A stretch of DNA of 42,300 nucleotides from Candidatus Pacearchaeota archaeon. Its GTDB lineage: Archaea > Nanobdellota > Nanobdellia > Pacearchaeales > GW2011-AR1. Location of the stretch: the NCBI GenBank assembly GCA_018303825.1, contig JAGVXK010000008.1, positions 1 to 42,300 of the forward strand, in the 5' to 3' direction. The position numbers and the translations under genes are program-made. Below the pieces are notes generated by a model. That model searched no databases. It saw only the letters and a program-made list of their open reading frames with translations, and was not told the DNA's origin. Shown here in pieces: positions 36,177 through 42,300 of the stretch (positions are counted from its first letter, which is position 1; the number at the start of each line of letters is the position of its first letter).

Positions 36177-36416
36177 TTAAACAGCTTCTATATCATCTTC
36201 ACTGACTGAGCAATAGGCAATTATGTTGCCTTTCTTGTCTTCTATCTGGACATGATATTGCCCATTGGGAAGGATGATGTTGATTCTGCCCTGCATGCCT
36301 GCGATTATTGCAGGTTTTTTCTCTTCATCTTCAAGCTCTTCATGATATTCAATATACTCCCTGTCTGGGTCTCTTAATAATTTTACTTTTTGATGCTTCT
36401 TAAATTTAGTATTCAT
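36177..36416 (-). CDS. Small hypothetical protein with SH3-like barrel
   Basis: This 79-residue protein has strands FKKHQKVKLLRDPD, GMQGRINIILPNGQYHVQIED, and NIIAYCSVSEDDIEAV. They match the look of small KOW/SH3-like barrels (basic start, 'G..G.I' turn, closing 'V.EDDIE'). An acidic insertion (YHEELEDEEKKP) interrupts strands one and two. A role is not evident. Confidence 0.55.
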   Translation of the reverse strand: MNTKFKKHQKVKLLRDPDREYIEYHEELEDEEKKPAIIAGMQGRINIILPNGQYHVQIEDKKGNIIAYCSVSEDDIEAV

Positions 36417-36457
36417 AATTTAATTATATCTTTATGATATTTAAATGATTCTTTTAT

Positions 36458-36745
36458 TTATTTCCATCCAGAATTGAACTTACCAACAACATATTCAATG
36501 GAATGGCATATGGGCTTGACTATCTGTTCTTCTAATTTTTCTTTCGCTAGAGCGAGAGTTGGAGAACGCGAAGCACAATATGCGAACAAAGAGAGAATAA
36601 TTGGGAACGCAAATACTTTTAGATAAAAACTTCTAGAATTGTGCCTGCAACTATCTATTATTTCCCTTGCTTTTTCTTTTGGCAACGGGCCATAAATAAG
36701 ACTTTCGGCATATCTTTCTTTGTCACTATTTGCTCCTTCCCTCAT
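36458..36745 (-). CDS. Single-TM hypothetical protein, 95 aa
   Basis: A polar N-terminus with a helix (LPKEKAREIIDSCRHNS) is followed by one TM segment (FYLKVFAFPIILSLFAYCAS) and a C-terminal amphipathic helix (LALAKEKLEEQIVKPICHSIEYVVGKF). It starts one base after the stop of the two-TM gene, so both form an operon. Confidence 0.5.
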   Translation of the reverse strand: MREGANSDKERYAESLIYGPLPKEKAREIIDSCRHNSRSFYLKVFAFPIILSLFAYCASRSPTLALAKEKLEEQIVKPICHSIEYVVGKFNSGWK

Positions 36746-36746
36746 A

Positions 36747-36998
36747 TTATTTTTTTCTCGGATTGCTTTTCTTTCTGTTATTTAATTTTATCTCTGAAAA
36801 CAGGAAGATATATAGAATTTCAAAAATACCCAATGTATTGATTATTAGCAATGTTATAAACCAGATTGGCTGATTCATTCTGGCAGATTTCCATAGAGCA
36901 AGCGCCTTCCAAATTAAAGACCAGACTAGGGCTATTCCCAATAAATACAATGGAATCCCTAATTGAAAGGACAACTGATTCATAATGTTTTCCACCAT
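36747..36998 (-). CDS. Two-TM protein, DUF5652-like
   Basis: This 83-residue protein has two TM segments (LGIPLYLLGIALVWSLIW and WFITLLIINTLGIFEILYIFLF) linked by ALALWKSARMNQPI, and a basic tail (KLNNRKKSNPRKK). The linker followed by WFIxLLIxNTLGIxEIxYIF is the pattern I associate with DUF5652 small membrane proteins of candidate-phyla bacteria and DPANN archaea; its role is unknown. It is operonic with the next single-TM gene. Confidence 0.65.
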   Translation of the reverse strand: MVENIMNQLSFQLGIPLYLLGIALVWSLIWKALALWKSARMNQPIWFITLLIINTLGIFEILYIFLFSEIKLNNRKKSNPRKK

Positions 36999-37194
36999 TT
37001 TTTTGTTAATAATTGGTCATATATAAAATTATGTATAAAAAAAGAGCATTAATACCGTGATTATTTTTTATCTTTAGGTTAAAAATAATTTATCACTATA
37101 AAAATGATACAAATTTTTTTCTATTTTTTGCCGAGGATAAAAAATATTCAATAGAAATGTTTAAATATCCTAAACCCATCAAGAACTAGTAAAT

Positions 37195-37239
37195 ACAATA
37201 AGTTGTGTTAATTTGATATTAAAGACCACAACGGGTTGT
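37195..37239 (+). promoter_or_regulatory. Two candidate NrdR boxes
   Basis: ACAATAAGTTGT (37195-37206) and ACAACGGGTTGT (37228-37239) are similar dyads, both followed by GTGTT or GTTT-type sequence. Their centres are 33 bp apart, about three helical turns, as in bacterial paired NrdR boxes. A TATA-like ATATTAAA (37216-37223) lies between them. They sit directly upstream of nrdR, so autoregulation of the nrdR-nrdJ unit is likely. The rest of 36999-37194 is AT-rich with no gene. Confidence 0.6.
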
Positions 37240-37263
37240 GTTTAGAAACATATATAAAAAGAG

Positions 37264-37698
37264 ATGATATGCCCTTACTGCCTTCATGAAGAGACGAAAG
37301 TCGTGGATAAGAGAGATTTTGAAGGTGTAACTAAGAGAAGGCGAGAGTGCTTGAAATGCAGGAGGAGATTTAACACTATTGAGGCGGTTGAATCTGTCAG
37401 GCTAAGAGTAATTAAAAAAGATGGAAGCGGAGAGGATTTTGACAGGGAAAAAGTCCGAAAAGGAATAGAAAGGGCATGTGAAAAAAGACCTGTTGGGCAT
37501 GAAAAGATAGATAAAATGATTGCAAATGTTGAAGATAGGCTGAGAAAGATGGGGAAAGAAGTAAAAACAGGAGTCATCGGAGAGCTTGTTTCAAAAGAAC
37601 TGAAAAAGGTTGATAAGGTTGCTTACATAAGATTCGCTTCAGTATATAGGGAGTTTAAAGATATTGGAGATTTCAAAAAAGAGATAAAGGAGCTTTGA
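37264..37698 (+). CDS. nrdR: Transcriptional repressor NrdR
   Basis: This 144-residue regulator of ribonucleotide reductase genes has an N-terminal zinc ribbon with Cys3, Cys6, Cys29 and Cys32 (CPYC...CLKC), then an ATP-cone (residues ~48-138; VIKKDGSGEDFDREKVRKGI) that senses ATP/dATP. The ending VAYIRFASVYREFKDIGDF is typical. NrdR is mainly bacterial, and its presence next to nrdJ with dyad boxes in the promoter suggests joint transfer of gene and operator. nrdJ follows in the same direction after 80 bases. Confidence 0.95.
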   Translation: MICPYCLHEETKVVDKRDFEGVTKRRRECLKCRRRFNTIEAVESVRLRVIKKDGSGEDFDREKVRKGIERACEKRPVGHEKIDKMIANVEDRLRKMGKEVKTGVIGELVSKELKKVDKVAYIRFASVYREFKDIGDFKKEIKEL

Positions 37699-37778
37699 TA
37701 AAATAGATATTAGCAAGATTACATTCAACTAAATATAAAATTAAATACTAAAATAGGGGAAAAAGAGGATTTAAAAAA

Positions 37779-40730
37779 ATGGAAATGACAAGCAACATGA
37801 ACAATATGGATAAGGTTGACTGGAATAAATATGAACCGCAGTCAGGAACCAGCGAACTTGGTGTTTTTAGGATAGATAGATTCTTCACAAATGAGGGAAA
37901 GAGCCCGTTCGAATTTGATATATATGGGAATCCTATTAAATGGTTGGCAAAAGATGTTAAAGTTAGTGATGATTCTGGAAAAGTAATATTTACACAGCCA
38001 AGTGTTAAAAGACCTGATTTTTGGTCTTCTTTAGCAATCAAAGTTGTCGCAAGCAAATATTTTTGGGGAGACCAAGCAAAAAATGAAAGAGAAAATTCAA
38101 TTGAACAGCTCATAGGAAGAGTTGCCCGATTCTTTGAAAGGCAGGCGTTAAGACAGGGATACATGAATGAAATTCAGGCAAATATTTTCAAAGATGAGTT
38201 AACTGCTATCTGTTTAAATCAGCTTGCTGTGTTTAATTCTCCGGTCTGGTTTAATGCCGGAACAATAGAATATAACAAGGAAGCTGGAGGAGTTGTTCCA
38301 TATAAATGGGATTTTGCATTAAATAAAGTTGTTAACTCCAATAAAGGAGATGATAATCCTCAGTGCTCTGCTTGTTTCATTCAAGGAGTTGAGGATAATA
38401 TGGAAGCTATTCTTGCTTTGCAGACAGCAGAGGCAAATCTTTTCAAAGCTGGATCTGGAACTGGAAGTAATAGGTCCAACTTAAGAAGTTCAAAGGAAAA
38501 ATTGACTGGCGGAGGAAGAGCATCGGGACCTGTTTCGTTTATGAAAGGTTATGATGCCTATGCCGCGATAATAAAGTCTGGAGGAAAGACAAGAAGAGCT
38601 GCAAAAATGGAAATACTTAATGCAGATCATCCTGACATAATAGAATTCATTAATGCCAAGCAAAATGAGGAAAGAAAGGCTTGGGCCCTGATAGAACAGG
38701 GATATTCTGGAGGATTGAATGGAGAGGCATATAACAGCGTGGCTTTTCAAAACTGCAACATGAGCGTAAGGGTTCCTGATGGATTTATGGAAGCAGTTCA
38801 AAGTGATGGGGAGTGGCAAACAAAATATGTTAAAAACAAAGAAATTTGTGAAACTTTCAAAGCAAAAGATATTTTAAACAAAATTGCAGAAGGAACCTGG
38901 ATATGCGGAGATCCCGGGATGCAGTTTGATACAATTATAAACAAATATCATACCTGTAAGTTTTCCGGAAGAATAAATGCAAGCAATCCATGCTCAGAAT
39001 ATGTCTTTCTTGATGACACCGCCTGCAATTTAGCATCTATTAATTTAATGAAATTCAGAACTGAAAATGGATTTGATGCTGAAAAGTATAAAAAAGTTGT
39101 AAAGTATTTTATAGCTGCAATGGAATTGGCTGTAGATGGGAGCAGTTATCCAACAGAGAAGATAGCAAAGAACTCTCATGATTTTAGACCTCTTGGTTTG
39201 GGATATGCAAATTTGGGGGCATTGCTTATGAGCCTTGGATTGTCATATGACAGCGAAGAGGGAAGAGCAGTTGCTGCTGCAGTAACAGCAATAATGTGTG
39301 GGGAAGCATACAAAACCAGCGCTGAGTTAGCTTCTCTTGTCGGTCCATTTCCAAGATTTGAGGAAAATAGAAAACCTATGCTTGAAGTAATGAACTTGCA
39401 TAGAGATGCTGTAAAGAAGATAGATGTTTTGAAAATGCCTGAAAATCTAAGATATCTTGTGAATGAGGCTTGGGATTCTTGGAGCGAAGCAATTGAACTT
39501 GGAGAAAAATATGGGTATAGAAATGCGCAGGCAACTGTACTGGCTCCTACTGGAACTATCGCCTTTATGCTCGATTGTGACACAACGGGAATAGAACCCG
39601 ATATTGCATTAGTAAAATATAAGATACTTTCAGGAGGAGGAATGTTAAAGATAGTTAACAAATCTGTGCCATTGGCGTTGAAAACTCTTGGATATGATAA
39701 TTTTAAAGTTAAAGAGATTATAGATTACATAGATAAGAATGATACAATTGAAGGTTCTTCATTAGAAGATAAGCATCTTGGCATTTTTGATTGTGCATTC
39801 AAGCCAGCTAAGGGGAAGAGGTCAATTCCACACAGGGCGCATATTTTGATGATGGCAGTCACGCAGCCGTTCATTTCAGGAGCGATAAGCAAGACGATAA
39901 ACATGCCAGAGTATTCTACTGTAAGCGAGATTGCTGATGCATATGTATTCGCATGGGAGCAAGGATTGAAGGCAGTTGCTATCTACAGAGATAATTCCAA
40001 AAAGTCTCAGCCGTTAAACACCGCTAAGACTGAAAATGAAATGATGAAAAAGAAAGAATCTGTGAGGATTGAAAGGATTGAGAGAAAGAGAATGCCCCAG
40101 ACAAGAAAGTCTATAACTCATAAGTTTGAAATTGCAGGACATGAAGGATATCTCACAATTGGATTGCATGATGATGGAAAGCCGGGAGAGATTTTCATAA
40201 CAATGCACAAGCAAGGCTCTACAATAAGAGGATTAATTGATGCCTGGGCTACATCAATGTCACTGAATCTGCAATACGGAGCCACTGTGAATGACTTATT
40301 CAACAAATTCAGGCATCAAAAGTTTGAGCCTTCAGGTTTTGTCAAAAATCCTGTTGGGGGAGAACTAGACAAACAGATAATGAGAATAACATCAACTACA
40401 TCTATTGTTGACTATGTCTCCCAGTTTATGCTTAACAATTTCGGTGAAGGAGCAAAGAAAATAAATGTGGAAATAAAACAGCTTGAACCGCAGATGGAAA
40501 CACAATTGTCAATCAAGGATTTCAATGAAGGAAACAAAGTTGATAAAGAATTCAAAGACCTTGAGGAGATGGAAATAGAAGAACTGGAAAATGAAAGCGG
40601 AAACGAAGTTAATTACTCTCACGAGGGCTTAGTCTGCCCGCATTGCGGTGGTCCAGCGAAAAGACTCGGCAATTGCGCTATATTCTGCACGATCTGCAAG
40701 CAGACAACAAGGTCTGGCTGCGGGGAATAA
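37779..40730 (+). CDS. nrdJ: B12-dependent ribonucleotide reductase
   Basis: This 983-residue class II enzyme uses adenosylcobalamin to make deoxynucleotides with or without oxygen. The nucleotide-binding and catalytic motifs include NPQCSACFIQGVEDN, GSGTGSNRSNLRS, NPCSEYVFLDDTACNLASINL and LAPTGTIAFML. These contain the catalytic cysteines and the finger-loop Cys. Near the C-terminus are CPHCGG and CTICKQTTRSGCGE, a zinc ribbon plus reducing thiols for thioredoxin. Unlike many class I enzymes I see no N-terminal ATP-cone. A thioredoxin gene lies about 1 kb downstream. It is regulated presumably by NrdR encoded just upstream. Confidence 0.95.
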   Translation: MEMTSNMNNMDKVDWNKYEPQSGTSELGVFRIDRFFTNEGKSPFEFDIYGNPIKWLAKDVKVSDDSGKVIFTQPSVKRPDFWSSLAIKVVASKYFWGDQAKNERENSIEQLIGRVARFFERQALRQGYMNEIQANIFKDELTAICLNQLAVFNSPVWFNAGTIEYNKEAGGVVPYKWDFALNKVVNSNKGDDNPQCSACFIQGVEDNMEAILALQTAEANLFKAGSGTGSNRSNLRSSKEKLTGGGRASGPVSFMKGYDAYAAIIKSGGKTRRAAKMEILNADHPDIIEFINAKQNEERKAWALIEQGYSGGLNGEAYNSVAFQNCNMSVRVPDGFMEAVQSDGEWQTKYVKNKEICETFKAKDILNKIAEGTWICGDPGMQFDTIINKYHTCKFSGRINASNPCSEYVFLDDTACNLASINLMKFRTENGFDAEKYKKVVKYFIAAMELAVDGSSYPTEKIAKNSHDFRPLGLGYANLGALLMSLGLSYDSEEGRAVAAAVTAIMCGEAYKTSAELASLVGPFPRFEENRKPMLEVMNLHRDAVKKIDVLKMPENLRYLVNEAWDSWSEAIELGEKYGYRNAQATVLAPTGTIAFMLDCDTTGIEPDIALVKYKILSGGGMLKIVNKSVPLALKTLGYDNFKVKEIIDYIDKNDTIEGSSLEDKHLGIFDCAFKPAKGKRSIPHRAHILMMAVTQPFISGAISKTINMPEYSTVSEIADAYVFAWEQGLKAVAIYRDNSKKSQPLNTAKTENEMMKKKESVRIERIERKRMPQTRKSITHKFEIAGHEGYLTIGLHDDGKPGEIFITMHKQGSTIRGLIDAWATSMSLNLQYGATVNDLFNKFRHQKFEPSGFVKNPVGGELDKQIMRITSTTSIVDYVSQFMLNNFGEGAKKINVEIKQLEPQMETQLSIKDFNEGNKVDKEFKDLEEMEIEELENESGNEVNYSHEGLVCPHCGGPAKRLGNCAIFCTICKQTTRSGCGE

Positions 40731-40788
40731 TTTATTAATTATCTTCGAGAGAAATAATCAAAAAGACTAAAATTCTTTTTAACTTTTA

Positions 40789-41397
40789 TCACTCTTCTTT
40801 CCTCAATGGTATAAAGGCAAAACCTGGAAATTCTTTTTCTATTAACTTGGCATTTTCTTTCTTTATCTGAAATATTGATTGTTTTACTGCTGCAACTAAA
40901 ATTCCTCCTTCTGAAAGCTGCTCCACTAAATTATATGGAATTCTCATATCTGGACATGAAGCTGAAATAAGAATCCTGTCAAATGGAGCGAACTTTGGGA
41001 GTCCGAGGGAGCCTTCTTTGTTGAATATTTTTATCTTCTTGTCATCTCTCAATAAGTCTGAAGATTTTACTGCAAGCCTTTTTATTATTTCTATTCCATA
41101 AATCTCGCCTTCTTTTATTATCTCGCTTATCAAGGAAAGGGCATATCCGCTTCCAGAGCCAATCTCAAGAACTTTAATTTTTGGCTTTAACTCTAAAATG
41201 GAAAGCATAAAGGCTATTGTGGAGGGCTGTGAGATTGTTGAGCCAGATTCTATCGGCAATGCAATGTCATCATATGCATATGAAACTATATTTTCAGGGA
41301 GAAATTTCTCTCTCTTTATATTTGCAAATGCTGATAGTATCTCATCTGAATATCCCTGCTTTTTCAAACTCTCAAGCAGATTGTCTTTTTCCATCAT
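40789..41397 (-). CDS. pcm: Protein-L-isoaspartate O-methyltransferase
   Basis: This 202-residue SAM-dependent enzyme repairs isoaspartyl residues in aged proteins. Motif I is KVLEIGSGSGYALSLISEI. The substrate loop ALPIESGSTISQPSTIAFML precedes it as in all Pcm proteins, and FDRILISASCPDMRIPYNLVEQLSEGGILVAAV is the post-motif region. Size is typical. A 23-bp perfect palindrome lies 22 bases upstream of its start. Confidence 0.93.
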   Translation of the reverse strand: MMEKDNLLESLKKQGYSDEILSAFANIKREKFLPENIVSYAYDDIALPIESGSTISQPSTIAFMLSILELKPKIKVLEIGSGSGYALSLISEIIKEGEIYGIEIIKRLAVKSSDLLRDDKKIKIFNKEGSLGLPKFAPFDRILISASCPDMRIPYNLVEQLSEGGILVAAVKQSIFQIKKENAKLIEKEFPGFAFIPLRKEE

Positions 41398-41419
41398 TTA
41401 CCGACGAAGAAGAAGTATT

Positions 41420-41442
41420 AATAGTTATCGACGATAACTATT
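41420..41442. promoter_or_regulatory. 23-bp perfect palindrome in the pcm promoter
   Basis: AATAGTTATCG (41420-41430) and CGATAACTATT (41432-41442) flank a single central A. It covers positions about 23-45 bases before the pcm ATG, where TATA box and transcription start are expected, so a dimeric repressor operator is likely. Transcribed, it would be an 11-bp hairpin with almost no loop. Confidence 0.55.
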
Positions 41443-41495
41443 CTTGATTAAGCAGCATCCCAAAATAATCTTATTAAGATTGATATTTATTACAT

Positions 41496-41584
41496 GTTGC
41501 CAATGACAATAATTATTTCAGCGATTGTTTTAATAGATGACATTAATTTCGTTCTAAATAACCAATAGCACATCATTTGGCAAC
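41496..41584. other. 89-base imperfect hairpin in a gene-free stretch
   Basis: GTTGCCAATGA (41496-41506) and TCATTTGGCAAC (41573-41584) are inverted copies with one extra base, and TTATTT/AAATAA inside may extend the pairing. It lies in the 350-base gap between divergently transcribed pcm and the thioredoxin gene. It could be a small RNA or a short mobile repeat; no ORF is present. Confidence 0.35.
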
Positions 41585-41749
41585 AACCCTATAGAGCACC
41601 TTATCATCTAAATTGTTAATAGCAGGTAAGATAAAAGCGGTATTTAGAGAATTGATTTAGAATGTTATTTTAGACCATTACTATTTTATTATTTAACCTC
41701 TTGGAAATTATTACACAAAGTTTATAAGCATAATTTTTTAAAGGAAGAT

Positions 41750-42073
41750 ATGAAAGAGGAAAATATTATTGAGCTGACTGAAAGGAATTTTGATAAAACT
41801 GTTGCAAAGGGCAATTGGGTGATAGATTTCTGGGCTGCCTGGTGTGGTCCTTGCAGGATAATGGGGCCACATCTTAGAGAGGCAGCAAAAGAATTAAGGG
41901 GAAAGGTGAATTTTGCCAAAGTCAATGTTGAGGAAGAGAATGGACTAGCAAACAGGTTCCAGGTAATGTCAATTCCGACAACAATGTTCTTCAAAGACGG
42001 GGAGCAGGCGAATAGGGCTATTGGAGCAATGCGCAAAGAGAGCATTATTAAGATGGCAAAGGACAGCTTCTAA
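41750..42073 (+). CDS. trxA: Thioredoxin
   Basis: This 107-residue dithiol reductase has active site Trp31-Cys32-Gly-Pro-Cys35 (FWAAWCGPCRIMGPHLREAA), with the cis-Pro region at VMSIPTTMFFKDGE. Buried Asp is in VIDFWA. It may reduce the C-terminal thiols of NrdJ. TATA GTTTATAAG is centred 26 bases before the ATG, and AAAGGAAG just before the ATG resembles a ribosome-binding site. Confidence 0.95.
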   Translation: MKEENIIELTERNFDKTVAKGNWVIDFWAAWCGPCRIMGPHLREAAKELRGKVNFAKVNVEEENGLANRFQVMSIPTTMFFKDGEQANRAIGAMRKESIIKMAKDSF

Positions 42074-42225
42074 ATATCTTTTGCAAGGTTTTAAAAAGAA
42101 ATTCCATAATGTCTATAATTAAATCATGATGTTATAATCTTAGCATTTTTGTTGTTTAATATAACTTTCCATATTTTGATTAATAATAAATAGCTTTAAA
42201 AATTGTCCTTTGCTGTTAGAGTCAT

Positions 42226-42300
42226 GGCCTCGTAGCTCAGCCTGGTCAGAGCACTGGACTTTTAATCCAGGTGTCGAGGGTTCAAATCCCTTCGGGGCCA
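42226..42300 (+). tRNA. tRNA-Lys (UUU)
   Basis: Acceptor GGCCTCG pairs with CGGGGCC (one G-U). The D arm GCTC...GAGC, anticodon stem CTGGA/TCCAG with loop C-U-UUU-A-A, and T arm GAGGG-TTCAAAT-CCCTT complete the cloverleaf. It is 75 nt, without intron, and ends with the discriminator A at the last base of the window. CTTTAAAAA near 42194-42202 is a likely TATA box. Confidence 0.95.

Noticed and set aside
36999..37194. Small RNA or gene in the AT-rich gap before nrdR
   Set aside because: Only poly-A/T tracts and scattered TATA-like strings are seen; no stable structure or coding frame.

Overview
The window is AT-rich archaeal DNA. It carries archaeal-type ribosomal proteins (uS13, uS4, uS11, eL18, uL13, uS9, eL21), RNA polymerase subunits D and F, a DUF655 protein, TrmB and XerA, and tRNA-Leu with an intron at the canonical 37/38 position. 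Very small genes, many tiny membrane or DNA-binding proteins, lysine/glutamate-rich tails on ribosomal proteins, and bacterial-looking NrdR, B12-dependent ribonucleotide reductase and citramalate synthase point to a DPANN archaeon, probably of the Pacearchaeota/Woesearchaeota type (inference; no 16S is present). In at least a dozen genes a TATA element is centred about 26 bases upstream of the chosen ATG, so transcripts appear mainly leaderless. I used this spacing to choose starts and to recognise genes shorter than 60 codons.

Layout. 1-4.0 kb: possible right end of an IS200/IS605-type element, a winged-helix/7-TM pair, a CBS-domain gene preceded by two tandem 18-codon ORFs, a B12/radical SAM enzyme and small membrane proteins. 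4.1-8.8 kb: an isoleucine module, in which a leaderless 22-codon ORF ending FIIAIII and a hairpin precede citramalate synthase and isoleucyl-tRNA synthetase. 8.8-16.6 kb: TrmB, TatD, LPG-synthase-type and SpoIIM-type membrane proteins, and a Cys-rich anchored protein coupled to a large surface subtilase. 16.6-21.2 kb: tRNA-Leu(UAA), a ribbon-helix-helix/receiver pair, small unknown genes, XerA, and a ~280-nt structured RNA of unknown class with its own TATA box, followed by a tiny basic protein. 21.2-31.0 kb: two separated parts of the usual single ribosomal/RNA-polymerase cluster (eL18-uL13-uS9 and eL21-rpoF-DUF655-uS13-uS4-uS11-rpoD). Between them lie ribbon-helix-helix genes, tRNA-Leu with an apparent AAG anticodon, a cysteine desulfurase, a gene broken by one in-frame stop, and CysRS.

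31.1-33.0 kb: a 1,958-bp transposable element with 13-bp terminal inverted repeats and a perfect 9-bp target duplication, inserted a few bases upstream of the eL21 TATA box. It holds a truncated, frameshifted DDE transposase, a DHH-like passenger gene with one in-frame TGA, a small winged-helix gene and an unknown gene. 33.3-36.2 kb: zinc ribbon, PyrD, an acidic mini-protein, a 21-residue eL41-like basic peptide, and a secreted Asn-rich repeat protein. 36.2-42.3 kb: small membrane proteins, the NrdR/NrdJ unit with two candidate NrdR boxes, Pcm behind a 23-bp palindrome, thioredoxin and tRNA-Lys(UUU).

The observations I rank highest are the Ile-rich leader ORF before cimA-ileS (an attenuation-like arrangement that would be unexpected in an archaeon), the tandem ATGA-coupled mini-ORFs before the CBS gene, and the unassigned structured RNA at 20.47-20.75 kb.
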